The notes beneath the pieces were generated by a model. It saw only the letters and a list, made by a program, of their open reading frames with translations. It ran no database searches and was not told where the DNA came from. 5,631 bases of DNA, taken from positions 1 through 5,631 of the forward strand of contig CAMEIK010000091.1 of assembly GCA_945918315.1 (NCBI GenBank), in the 5' to 3' direction. Position 1 is the first letter of the stretch, and each line of letters begins with the position of its first letter. The translations under genes were made by a program, and so were the position numbers. Shown here one piece after another: positions 1 to 5,566 of this stretch. The stretch is from an uncultured Clostridia bacterium (GTDB taxonomy: Bacteria; Bacillota; Clostridia; Oscillospirales; Oscillospiraceae).

Positions 1-8
1 GCTGCCGG

Positions 9-953
9 TTACCGCTCGGCCCGGACGGGATTGCTCAGGAAATCCTCATAGGAAAGCCGGATGCCGTCCTCCAGCTCCGTCTTATAGGTCCAGCCCAGAG
101 CCGTGGCCTTGGACACGTCCAGAAGCTTTCTGGGGGTGCCGTTGGGCTTGGTGGGGTCCCACCGGATTTCCCCGGTGTAGCCCACCACTTTGGCCACCAA
201 TTCGGTCAGCTCCCGGATGGTCAGCTCCTTGCCGGTGCCGGCATTCACCGTCTCGTTGCCGGAGTAGTTGTTCATCAGGAATACGCACAGGTTCGCCAGG
301 TCATCCACATACAGGAATTCCCGCAGGGGGCTGCCGTCCCCCCAGCAGGTCACATAGGGCTTATTCTCCACCTTTGCCTCGTGGAACCGGCGGATGAGGG
401 CCGGGAGCACATGGGAGTGGGTGGGATGGTAATTGTCGTTGGGGCCGTAGAGATTGGTGGGCATGACGGAAATGTAGTCCGTACCGTACTGGCGGTTTAA
501 AAATTCGCAGTATTTAAGCCCCGAGATCTTCGCCAGGGCGTAGGCCTCGTTGGTCTTTTCCAGCTCGGAGGTCAGAAGGCAGTTTTCCTTCATGGGCTGG
601 GGGGCCATCCGGGGGTAAATGCAGGAGGAACCCAGAAATTCCAGCTTTTTGCAGCCGTTTTTCCAGGCCGCGTGAATGACGTTCATTTCCAGGATCATGT
701 TGTCATACATGAAATCCGCCAGGGCGTTCTGGTTGGCAACGATGCCGCCCACCTTGGCTGCGGCCAGGAACACATATTCCGGCTTTTCCGCGGCAAAGAA
801 GGCCTCCACCTCCGCCTGCCGGGTCAGGTCCAGTTCCTTATGGGTACGGGTAATGATGTTATGGTAGCCCTGCCGCTCCAGCTCCCGGACGATGGCGGAG
901 CCCACCATGCCCCGGTGGCCCGCCACATAGATTTTCGCGTTTTTCTCCATCAT
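9..953 (-). CDS. fcl: GDP-L-fucose synthase (GDP-4-keto-6-deoxy-D-mannose 3,5-epimerase/4-reductase)
   Basis: This 314-residue cytosolic extended short-chain dehydrogenase/reductase carries out the last step of GDP-L-fucose synthesis: 3,5-epimerisation and NADPH-dependent reduction of GDP-4-keto-6-deoxymannose. Visible motifs are the Rossmann glycine pattern G12-HR-G15-MV-G18, the SSCIYP segment at 109-114 (Ser109/Ser110 and Cys111), the catalytic pair Tyr138-xxx-Lys142 in EAYALAK, and His181 in SHVLPAL. These correspond to Ser107, Cys109, Tyr136, Lys140 and His179 of the E. coli enzyme, with a constant offset of about two. The [10 protein letters not shown] segment (211-220) and the GTGKELTI region (239-246) are also typical. 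The length is close to the roughly 320 residues usual for the family, so the gene is complete. Its start lies two bases after the gmd stop. The first of two tandem ATGs is preferred because it is 10 bases from an AAGGAGG site inside gmd. Gmd makes its substrate, so the two form an operon. The TAA stop is 8 bases from the window edge, so any terminator or further gene is out of view. Confidence 0.97.
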   Translation of the reverse strand: MMEKNAKIYVAGHRGMVGSAIVRELERQGYHNIITRTHKELDLTRQAEVEAFFAAEKPEYVFLAAAKVGGIVANQNALADFMYDNMILEMNVIHAAWKNGCKKLEFLGSSCIYPRMAPQPMKENCLLTSELEKTNEAYALAKISGLKYCEFLNRQYGTDYISVMPTNLYGPNDNYHPTHSHVLPALIRRFHEAKVENKPYVTCWGDGSPLREFLYVDDLANLCVFLMNNYSGNETVNAGTGKELTIRELTELVAKVVGYTGEIRWDPTKPNGTPRKLLDVSKATALGWTYKTELEDGIRLSYEDFLSNPVRAER

Positions 954-955
954 GG

Positions 956-1999
956 TTACCGGGCCTCCTTCAGGGCTCTTTCCCGTTTGGCCAGGGCCCG
1001 GTCATGCTCTGCCATGATCTGGACCAACCGGGCATAGGGGGTTTTCTGGGGATTCCAGCCCAGAACGGTCTTTGCCTTGGTGGGGTCGCCCCAGAGATTA
1101 TTCACATCCGTGGGCCGGAACCACTGGGGATTCACGCTGACAAGAAGCTTGCCGGTTGCCGCGTCATAGCCCTTTTCCGCAAGGCCCGTGCCCTCCCAGC
1201 GAATGGTCATCCCGTTGGCGGCGAAGGCCTTTTCCGTAAAGTCCCGGACGGTGTGCTGCTCGCCGGTGGCGATGACGAAATCCTCGGGGGTATCGTGCTG
1301 CAGCATCAGCCACATGCACTCCACATAGTCCCTGGCATAGCCCCAGTCCCGGAGGGAATCCATATTGCCCAGCTCCAGATGATCCTGGAGTCCCTCGGCG
1401 ATCCGCCCCGCCGCCAGGGTGATCTTCCGGGTGACGAAATTCTCCCCCCGGCGCTCGGATTCGTGGTTAAACAGAATGCCGTTGACAGCAAACATGCCGT
1501 AGGCCTCCCGGTATTCCTTGACCATCCAGAAGCCGTACTGCTTGGCAATGGCGTAGGGGGAATAGGGATGGAAGGGGGTGGTCTCCCGCTGGGGAATCTC
1601 CTCCACCTTGCCGAAGAGCTCCGAGGTGGAGGCCTGGTAAACCTTGGTCTTTTTCGTCAGGCCCAGAATCCGGCAGGCTTCCAGAATCCGAAGGACTCCC
1701 AGAGCGTCCACATCCCCGGAATACTCCGGCACATCGAAGCTGACCTGGACATGGCTCTGAGCCGCCAGATTGTAGATTTCATCGGGCTGGACCTTTCCGA
1801 TAATCCGGATCAGGGAGCTGCTGTCTGTCAGGTCCCCGTCATGGAGGGTAATCCGCCCCAGCAGATGGTCAATCCGGGCGGTATTGGAAATGGATGCCCG
1901 GCGGGTGATGCCGTGGACCGCGTAGCCCTTCTCCAGAAGAAACTCCGCAAGATAGCTGCCGTCCTGGCCGGTGATGCCCGTAATCAGTGCTGTTTTCAT
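956..1999 (-). CDS. gmd: GDP-mannose 4,6-dehydratase
   Basis: This 347-residue extended SDR enzyme dehydrates GDP-D-mannose to GDP-4-keto-6-deoxy-D-mannose using tightly bound NADP(H), the first committed step to GDP-L-fucose. The N-terminus has the glycine motif G8-IT-G11-QD-G14. [15 protein letters not shown] (32-46) matches the arginine-rich loop that in this family binds NADP phosphate and builds the tetramer. Catalytic residues are Thr125 and Glu127 in STSEL, and Tyr149-xxx-Lys153 in YAIAK, matching E. coli Thr132, Glu134, Tyr156 and Lys160 with a constant offset of seven. The diagnostic stretch [16 protein letters not shown] (178-193) and [16 protein letters not shown] (211-226) leave little doubt about the family. 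Glu182 stands where E. coli has Pro. The protein is shorter than the E. coli enzyme (about 373 residues), partly through a compact segment before FRPTDV and a short charged tail; I take this as normal variation, not truncation. An AAGGAG site 8 bases upstream supports the ATG start. It leads an apparent two-gene operon with fcl. Confidence 0.97.
   Translation of the reverse strand: MKTALITGITGQDGSYLAEFLLEKGYAVHGITRRASISNTARIDHLLGRITLHDGDLTDSSSLIRIIGKVQPDEIYNLAAQSHVQVSFDVPEYSGDVDALGVLRILEACRILGLTKKTKVYQASTSELFGKVEEIPQRETTPFHPYSPYAIAKQYGFWMVKEYREAYGMFAVNGILFNHESERRGENFVTRKITLAAGRIAEGLQDHLELGNMDSLRDWGYARDYVECMWLMLQHDTPEDFVIATGEQHTVRDFTEKAFAANGMTIRWEGTGLAEKGYDAATGKLLVSVNPQWFRPTDVNNLWGDPTKAKTVLGWNPQKTPYARLVQIMAEHDRALAKRERALKEAR
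964..970 (-). promoter_or_regulatory. Ribosome binding site of fcl
   Basis: On the minus strand this reads AAGGAGG, a full Shine-Dalgarno match inside the last codons of gmd. It is 10 bases from the first fcl ATG (951-953) and 13 from the second (948-950). This favours the first ATG and suggests translational coupling to gmd. Confidence 0.85.
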
Positions 2000-2007
2000 A
2001 GTATTGT

Positions 2008-2013
2008 CTCCTT
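2008..2013 (-). promoter_or_regulatory. Ribosome binding site of gmd
   Basis: On the minus strand the site reads AAGGAG and lies 8 bases from the gmd ATG at 1997-1999, an ordinary strong Shine-Dalgarno arrangement that fixes the start. Confidence 0.85.
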
Positions 2014-2029
2014 ATTTTTCCTTGGTCAG

Positions 2030-2035
2030 ATTTTA
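2030..2035 (-). promoter_or_regulatory. Candidate -10 box for the gmd-fcl operon
   Basis: The minus strand reads TAAAAT here, a five-of-six match to the sigma-A -10 consensus, 30 bases upstream of the gmd ATG. No good -35 box exists at a 16-18 base spacing: the hexamer at 17 bases reads TTCCTC and is the loop of the dyad at 2045-2066. If this is the promoter, it is weak or activator-dependent. The call rests on the hexamer and its position only. Confidence 0.35.
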
Positions 2036-2044
2036 CACAATAAT

Positions 2045-2066
2045 CGGATAAAGAGGAATTTATCCG
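2045..2066. promoter_or_regulatory. Perfect 8-bp dyad upstream of gmd, possible operator
   Basis: CGGATAAA (2045-2052) and TTTATCCG (2059-2066) are exact inverted repeats separated by six bases. The dyad ends about 45 bases before the gmd start and covers the place where a -35 box would sit for the candidate -10 at 2030-2035. Its symmetry and position would suit a dimeric regulator. No T-run follows on the minus strand, so it is not an intrinsic terminator. Its function is inferred and the protein that would bind it is unknown. Confidence 0.4.
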
Positions 2067-2084
2067 CTTCGCTTAAGTTGAATG

Positions 2085-2110
2085 TTGACAATTGAAAGTT
2101 GAAAGTTAAG
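2085..2110 (+). repeat. Left outer heptad repeat (GAAAGTT type)
   Basis: The segment begins TTGACAATTGAAAGTT and continues with a second GAAAGTT. Its first 22 bases match the reverse complement of 2525-2546 at 20 of 22 positions, so it is the left arm of the outer inverted pair. I have the impression that such low-complexity GAAAGT/ACTTTC strings are common between genes of gut Clostridia; that is from memory and was not searched. Confidence 0.7.
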
Positions 2111-2112
2111 GT

Positions 2113-2125
2113 GTCGCTTCGCGAC
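2113..2125. repeat. Small hairpin GTCGC-TTC-GCGAC
   Basis: Five perfect base pairs close a three-base loop. It sits directly after the left heptad repeat. It is too short, and lacks a T-run, to be called a terminator on either strand. Confidence 0.45.
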
Positions 2126-2182
2126 GATTGAAAATAAAGGGCGGTTGGGAGCCCGTACAGCAAGCCACGTTCCAAAATACGT

Positions 2183-2226
2183 GTCATTCCGAACCAGTCC
2201 GCTTAAGTGGTGTGGGAATCTCCATC
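2183..2226 (-). repeat. Hairpin repeat element, copy A (inverted relative to copy B)
   Basis: Read on the minus strand, this 44-bp segment aligns with 2418-2460 at about 32 of 44 positions. Both copies begin GATGGAGATT and end AATGAC. The outer stem here pairs ATTCC with GGAAT and the inner stem pairs ACCA with TGGT; the loop holds the palindrome CTTAAG. Copy B keeps the same pairs using different bases. The ends resemble a palindromic intergenic repeat class with a GTCATTGCGAG-like terminus that I recall from Clostridia and other bacteria. Confidence 0.75.
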
Positions 2227-2256
2227 TTTTTTCTGACCACCTATCGTCATCCATTT

Positions 2257-2388
2257 GTAGGGGCGCTCATTGAGCGCCCGCGAAAATGTTCCAATTTCGT
2301 ATAAAATATCCGCTAAACGTAACCTTTTCGCCGATAGAAATCTGAATATCAGAAATATCTCTGCCGGGCGCTCACTGAGCGCCCCTAC
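2257..2388. mobile_element. 132-bp MITE-like element with 24-bp terminal inverted repeats
   Basis: The left arm (2257-2280) and right arm (2365-2388) are inverted repeats matching at 23 of 24 positions, with GTAG and CTAC as the outer ends. Each arm is also a palindrome: GGGCGCTCA and TGAGCGCCC around one central base, T at 2270 and C at 2375. That central base is the only mismatch between the arms. The 84-bp interior is AT-rich and has no credible coding frame. The size, the long terminal repeats and the absence of a transposase fit a non-autonomous miniature element or a paired REP-like element. I see no clear target-site duplication immediately outside the arms, so mobility is inferred only. 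Confidence 0.6.
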
Positions 2389-2417
2389 GGTGTATGACGT
2401 TCCTGATTCCGGAATTC

Positions 2418-2460
2418 GATGGAGATTGCCACGCCAGTGTGATCACTGGCTCGCAATGAC
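2418..2460 (+). repeat. Hairpin repeat element, copy B
   Basis: This 43-bp copy folds with ATTGC (2425-2429) pairing GCAAT (2453-2457) and GCCAGTG (2433-2439) pairing CACTGGC (2444-2450) around a TGAT loop, with a 3-by-2 internal loop between the stems. It is the opposite-orientation partner of 2183-2226. A 10-bp direct repeat, AATTCGATGG, occurs at 2413-2422 and 2465-2474 and brackets most of the element. This could be a target duplication, although its last five bases (GATGG) also belong to the start shared by both copies. Confidence 0.78.
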
Positions 2461-2510
2461 CTGAAATTCGATGGCGCGCGCAGAGGCCGTTCCTTGGCGA
2501 GCGTCCCATA

Positions 2511-2546
2511 ACTTTCCACTTTCCACTTTCCACTTTCAACTGTCAA
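2511..2546 (-). repeat. Right outer heptad repeat (ACTTTCC tandem)
   Basis: Three tandem copies of ACTTTCC (2511-2517, 2518-2524, 2525-2531) are followed by ACTTTCA and then ACTGTCAA. On the minus strand this becomes TTGACAGTTGAAAGT plus GGAAAGT units, the inverted partner of 2085-2110. The extra heptads relative to the left arm suggest slippage or unequal copy number. Confidence 0.75.
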
Positions 2547-2652
2547 TTAAATTCCAATATCCTGCTTTGGTTTCCGTTATTGTATACCCGTCCTCAAAAA
2601 AGGCCAAGGCAATTCCTTGTCTTTTGGTAGCACAATATTGGTTTTTCTGTTT

Positions 2653-2699
2653 CCGGAAAACGGGCTGCTTTTCCGGCGGGAATCTTCCCGTTTTTCCGG
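2653..2699. terminator. Hairpin cluster between the araC-type gene and the repeat block, possible terminator
   Basis: Several exclusive stems are possible. CCGGAAAA (2653-2660) pairs exactly with TTTTCCGG (2669-2676). CGGGAA (2677-2682) pairs with TTCCCG (2685-2690). Alternatively CCGGAAAACGGG (2653-2664) pairs with 2687-2699 over 12 base pairs with one bulged T. The cluster begins 13 bases past the TAA stop of the araC-type gene, where a terminator for glmS-araC would be expected. However, the T-run (2691-2695) follows the small hairpin on the plus strand, not on the minus strand, so it does not fit a classical intrinsic terminator for the leftward transcript. Confidence 0.4.
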
Positions 2700-2711
2700 T
2701 TTACAGCCCAT

Positions 2712-3677
2712 TTACCATCTTTGTCTGTATTCGCTGGGGCTGATTCCCTCCACTTTTTTGAAGCACCGGGCAAAGTAGTTGGGGTCGGTGAAGCCGCTCT
2801 CGAAACCGATGGCCTCCACGGTTCTGTCCGAAAACCGCAGCAGCTCCTTGGCCTTGCCGATCCGCACCTGGGCGATACAGGCGTTCACGGTATAGCCGTA
2901 CTGCTCCTTGAAGATCTTGGCAAGGTAGTACTTGTTGATAAAAAATCGTTTGCTCAGACTGTCCAGGGACAGCTTTTCCCTATAATGCTCCCCAATATAG
3001 GTCCTGACCTCCCGGACGGACAACCGCTTTGTTCCGGGAATGCCGGTCTGAGCCGGGCTCCAGGCGTCCTCCATCAGGCAGGTCAACAGCTCCGTAAGCT
3101 TTTCCGCGATCCGCATGTCCCGGACATAGGCCTCCGCCGCCGCAAGGGTGAAGACATTGTCCAGCAGGGCCCGGTAGCGCTCCCGCCGACCGGGGGAGGC
3201 GCAGGAAAACACCGGCTGGCCGCCCCGCTCCCGGTATTTTTCGTAGATTCCCGCCATGGTGGGCCCGTCAAAATGGACCCAGGACAGCGCCCACAGCTTA
3301 TCATGAACGCCCCGCTGGTCCCGGTGGTCCGAGGTGGACTGGGCGTAGCCGGCGCGGCAGTCGATAAACACGCAGTCCCCCGGCCCCAGGCAGTACTCCC
3401 TTCCTCCGTAACGGAGGGTTCCTTCTCCGTCCTTTACCAGAAAGAACAGGTAGGACGGCAGGTTCTCCCGGCGGCTGATGTGTGGCGCCAGAGCCCGCAG
3501 AGCCCCCACCTCCTGCAAATACAGCAGATTCTCCCGGGCAAAGGCCGAGGGGGTGTAAATGACCCGGGAGGTGGACACCTGGGTATTGGCAAACAGAGCC
3601 TTTTCCTCCGGGCCCTTCCCTGTCATTTGGGCGCCCTCCCCGTTTTGCGGACAGGGCACGGGGTTTTTCCGCTCCAT
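2712..3677 (-). CDS. AraC family transcriptional regulator with N-terminal cupin-like sensor domain
   Basis: This 321-residue cytosolic DNA-binding protein has two parts. The N-terminal half contains a cupin-like sugar-sensing fold typical of AraC regulators: YLFFLVKDGEGTLRYGG (76-92), then LGPGDCVFIDCRAGY (97-111), and LSWVHFDGP (131-139). The C-terminal 101 residues (221-321) form the double helix-turn-helix domain: helix-turn-helix 1 at about 236-261 (LSLDSLSKRFFINKYYLAK) and helix-turn-helix 2 at about 285-314, with the family signature GFTDPNYFARCFKK and the ending GISPSEYRQRW. The length is usual for the family. The start is uncertain: the first ATG has GTGGAG 7 bases upstream, but Met18 (ATG at 3624-3626) has GGGAGG 8 bases upstream, and residues 1-17 carry no domain. 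It starts four bases after the glmS stop and is probably co-transcribed with it. The ligand and targets cannot be read from the sequence; control of amino-sugar or envelope-sugar genes is only an inference from context. Confidence 0.93.
   Translation of the reverse strand: MERKNPVPCPQNGEGAQMTGKGPEEKALFANTQVSTSRVIYTPSAFARENLLYLQEVGALRALAPHISRRENLPSYLFFLVKDGEGTLRYGGREYCLGPGDCVFIDCRAGYAQSTSDHRDQRGVHDKLWALSWVHFDGPTMAGIYEKYRERGGQPVFSCASPGRRERYRALLDNVFTLAAAEAYVRDMRIAEKLTELLTCLMEDAWSPAQTGIPGTKRLSVREVRTYIGEHYREKLSLDSLSKRFFINKYYLAKIFKEQYGYTVNACIAQVRIGKAKELLRFSDRTVEAIGFESGFTDPNYFARCFKKVEGISPSEYRQRW
3635..3640 (-). promoter_or_regulatory. Alternative internal ribosome binding site of the araC-type gene
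   Basis: The minus strand reads GGGAGG, 8 bases from an in-frame ATG at 3624-3626 (Met18). It is at least as good as the site serving the upstream ATG, so a 304-residue product starting MTGKGPEEK is plausible in place of, or alongside, the 321-residue form. Confidence 0.45.
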
Positions 3678-3681
3678 GCCG

Positions 3682-5520
3682 TCACTCCACCGTTACGCTT
3701 TTGGCCAGGTTCCGGGGCTTATCCACATCCAGGCCCCGGGCAACGCTTACATAGTAGGCCATGAGCTGCAAGGGTACCACCGCAAGGCTGGCGGCAAAGT
3801 GGGGGTCGGTTTTGGGAATGTAGACGGTAAAGTCCACGGTGTCCTCAATGTCATAGTTGCCGTAGCTGGTCAGGCCCATGAGGTAACCGCCCCGGCTCTT
3901 GACCTCCACCAGATTGCTGATCATCTTTTCGTACAGGTTCTCCTGGGTGAGCACACCCACCACCAGGGTGCCGTCCTCAATGAGGCTGATGGTACCGTGC
4001 TTCAATTCGCCGGCAGCGTAGGCCTCGCTGTGGATATAGCTGATCTCCTTCATTTTGAGGCTTCCCTCCAGGGCGATGGCATAGTCAATGCCCCGTCCCA
4101 GGAAGAAAATATCCCTGGCACCGGAGAACTTGGCGGCGAACCACTGGATCCGCTCCTTGTTCTCCAGGGTCTTTTCGATCTGCTCCGGAAGCCGGAGAAT
4201 GTCCTCCAGAAGCCTGTGATAGGTGTCTTCCTCCACCGCGCCCCGGACCAGGGCGAACTGCACCGCCAGAAGATAGACGGCAGCCAGCTGGGCGCTGTAC
4301 GCCTTGGTGGTGGCAACGGAAATTTCCGGCCCTGCCTGGGTGTAGAATACATGGTCCGCCTCCCGGGCGATGGTGCTGCCCACCACGTTGACAATGCCGA
4401 GGGTCCTGACCCCCTGGGCCTTGGCCTCCCGAATGGCCGCCAGGGTATCGGCAGTCTCGCCGGACTGACTGACGGCAATCACCAGATCGTTCTTTCCCAG
4501 AATGGGTCTGCGGTAGCGGAACTCCGAGGCAAGCTCCACCCGGACCCGGACCCTGGCCAGGTCCTCCAGCACATACTGGGCCGCCGCCCCCACATGATAG
4601 GCAGAGCCGCAGGCGACAAAATGGATCATGTCCACGTTCCGGATTTCCTCCGGCGTCAGGCCCACACCGCTCAGGTCAACGGCCCCGTCATGGCAGACCG
4701 AATGGATGGTGTCCCGGACGGCCTTGGGCTCCTCATGGATTTCCTTCATCATGAAGTGCTGGAAGCCGCCCTTTTCCGCCGCCTCCGTGTCCCACTGAAT
4801 CAGCGTAGACTCCTTTTCGATCTCATCGCCGTCCAGATTGAAGAAGGTGATCTTCCCCGGGGACAGCCGGGCCATCTCCATATTGCCGATGTAGTAGACA
4901 TTGCGGGTGTACTTCAGAATGGCAGGAACATCCGAGGCAAGGTAGGTTTCCCCGTTCTCCAGTCCCAGAATCATGGGGCTGTCCTTCCGGGCAACGAAAA
5001 TCTCCCCGGGGTAGTCCCGGAACATCACCGCCAGAGCGTAGGAGCCCCGAATCCGGACCATAGTTTTGGCAATGGCGTCAATGGGGCCCATGTTATACTT
5101 TTTGTAATAGTAGTCGATATATTTGATGAGGGCCTCCGTGTCCGTTTCGGTGTGGAAGCGGTAGCCCTTCCGGGTCAGCTTCTCCCGGATCTGCTGGTAG
5201 GATTCGATAATGCCGTTGTGCACCCCGATCACATTCCCGTCATCGCTGCAATGGGGGTGGGCATTGTTTTCCGAGGGTTCCCCGTGGGTAGCCCACCGGG
5301 TATGGCCGATGCCGCAGGAGCCAATCACCGCCATGCCGTCATCGGTTTTTTCATACAGATTCTTCAGCCGGCCCTTGGCCTTGACCACGACAGGAGGCTT
5401 GTCCCCCTCCCGCACCGCGATGCCCGCCGAGTCATAGCCCCGGTATTCCAGCCGGGTCAGGCCCTCCAGCAAAATGGGGGCCGCGTTCTGTTTGCCTGTA
5501 AATCCAACAATACCACACAT
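3682..5520 (-). CDS. glmS: Glutamine--fructose-6-phosphate aminotransferase (isomerizing), glucosamine-6-phosphate synthase
   Basis: This 612-residue cytosolic enzyme makes glucosamine-6-phosphate and glutamate from fructose-6-phosphate and glutamine, the entry step to UDP-GlcNAc for peptidoglycan and other glycans. The class II amidotransferase domain (about 2-220) begins MCGIVGF, with Cys2 the N-terminal nucleophile exposed by Met removal. It also carries YRGYDSAG (26-33), HTRWATHG (73-80), HNGII (101-105) and TETDTE (124-129). A linker with FQHFMMKEIHEEP (253-265) leads to two SIS domains. The first (about 290-425) has CGSAYH (304-309) and the phosphosugar loop SQSGETADT (351-359). The second (about 460-600) has EGSLKMKEISYIHSEA (485-500), with Glu492, and GELKHGT with His508. 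The tail DKPRNLAKSVTVE (600-612) carries Lys607, equivalent to E. coli Lys603. The frame is open 26 codons further upstream, but the start at 5518-5520 is required by Cys2 and has a GAGGTG site 6 bases away. The length is normal for the family and no key residue is missing. It leads a likely transcript with the araC-type gene. Confidence 0.98.
   Translation of the reverse strand: MCGIVGFTGKQNAAPILLEGLTRLEYRGYDSAGIAVREGDKPPVVVKAKGRLKNLYEKTDDGMAVIGSCGIGHTRWATHGEPSENNAHPHCSDDGNVIGVHNGIIESYQQIREKLTRKGYRFHTETDTEALIKYIDYYYKKYNMGPIDAIAKTMVRIRGSYALAVMFRDYPGEIFVARKDSPMILGLENGETYLASDVPAILKYTRNVYYIGNMEMARLSPGKITFFNLDGDEIEKESTLIQWDTEAAEKGGFQHFMMKEIHEEPKAVRDTIHSVCHDGAVDLSGVGLTPEEIRNVDMIHFVACGSAYHVGAAAQYVLEDLARVRVRVELASEFRYRRPILGKNDLVIAVSQSGETADTLAAIREAKAQGVRTLGIVNVVGSTIAREADHVFYTQAGPEISVATTKAYSAQLAAVYLLAVQFALVRGAVEEDTYHRLLEDILRLPEQIEKTLENKERIQWFAAKFSGARDIFFLGRGIDYAIALEGSLKMKEISYIHSEAYAAGELKHGTISLIEDGTLVVGVLTQENLYEKMISNLVEVKSRGGYLMGLTSYGNYDIEDTVDFTVYIPKTDPHFAASLAVVPLQLMAYYVSVARGLDVDKPRNLAKSVTVE
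3685..3690 (-). promoter_or_regulatory. Ribosome binding site of the araC-type gene inside the glmS 3' end
   Basis: GTGGAG on the minus strand is formed by the last two sense codons of glmS (Val611-Glu612), just before its TGA stop and 7 bases from the first araC-type ATG. The arrangement suggests that ribosomes finishing glmS can reinitiate on the regulator. Confidence 0.6.
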
Positions 5521-5526
5521 AGTAAG

Positions 5527-5532
5527 CACCTC
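5527..5532 (-). promoter_or_regulatory. Ribosome binding site of glmS
   Basis: The minus strand reads GAGGTG, 6 bases from the ATG that places Cys2 next to the initiator Met. This decides the start against the longer in-frame opening, whose ATG at 5596-5598 lies upstream of the promoter -10 box. Confidence 0.8.
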
Positions 5533-5566
5533 GCGGAAAGAAAAGGTTTGTTGCTTTGAAAGTATC

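Larger units (their letters stand above)
2000..2711. other. 712-bp non-coding region rich in inverted repeats
   Basis: No credible gene lies between gmd and the araC-type gene. Short open frames here have no ribosome binding site and are translations of repeat DNA. From left to right the region holds the gmd leader and a dyad (2000-2066), a heptad repeat (2085-2110), a small hairpin (2113-2125), a hairpin element (2183-2226), a 132-bp palindrome-bounded element (2257-2388), an opposite-orientation copy of the hairpin element (2418-2460), an inverted copy of the heptad repeat (2511-2546), unassigned sequence (2547-2652) and a hairpin cluster (2653-2699). The DNA is visibly more AT-rich than the coding regions on either side. 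Confidence 0.85.

Noticed and set aside
1004..2095. A 363-codon plus-strand open frame opposite gmd.
   Set aside because: It is fully antisense to gmd, without a ribosome binding site or recognisable domain, and it runs into the heptad repeat.
2085..2113. TTGACA at 2085-2090 as a plus-strand -35 box.
   Set aside because: It belongs to the heptad repeat, has no acceptable -10 box about 17 bases downstream, and no plus-strand gene follows.
2060..2254. A possible 64-residue minus-strand protein upstream of gmd.
   Set aside because: It has no Shine-Dalgarno site, and most of its length is translation of copy A and the heptad repeat.
2270..2464. A possible 64-residue plus-strand protein across the 132-bp element.
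   Set aside because: It begins with TTG inside a palindrome arm, lacks a ribosome binding site, and ends as translation of copy B.
2085..2546. A CRISPR array.
   Set aside because: The repeats are inverted pairs of different lengths, not regularly spaced direct repeats with unique spacers.
2471..2743. A possible 90-residue plus-strand protein.
   Set aside because: Its N-terminal part is translated ACTTTCC repeat, it runs over the hairpin cluster into the 3' end of the araC-type gene, and no ribosome binding site precedes it.
2721..3764. A 347-codon plus-strand open frame opposite the araC-type gene.
   Set aside because: It is antisense to a clear double helix-turn-helix protein and extends into the glmS end. 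No family features are visible in it.
3559..5559. A 666-codon open frame on the plus strand opposite glmS.
   Set aside because: It is antisense to a gene with every glmS motif intact. Its translation shows no recognisable domain and looks like a by-product of GC-rich codon use on the other strand.
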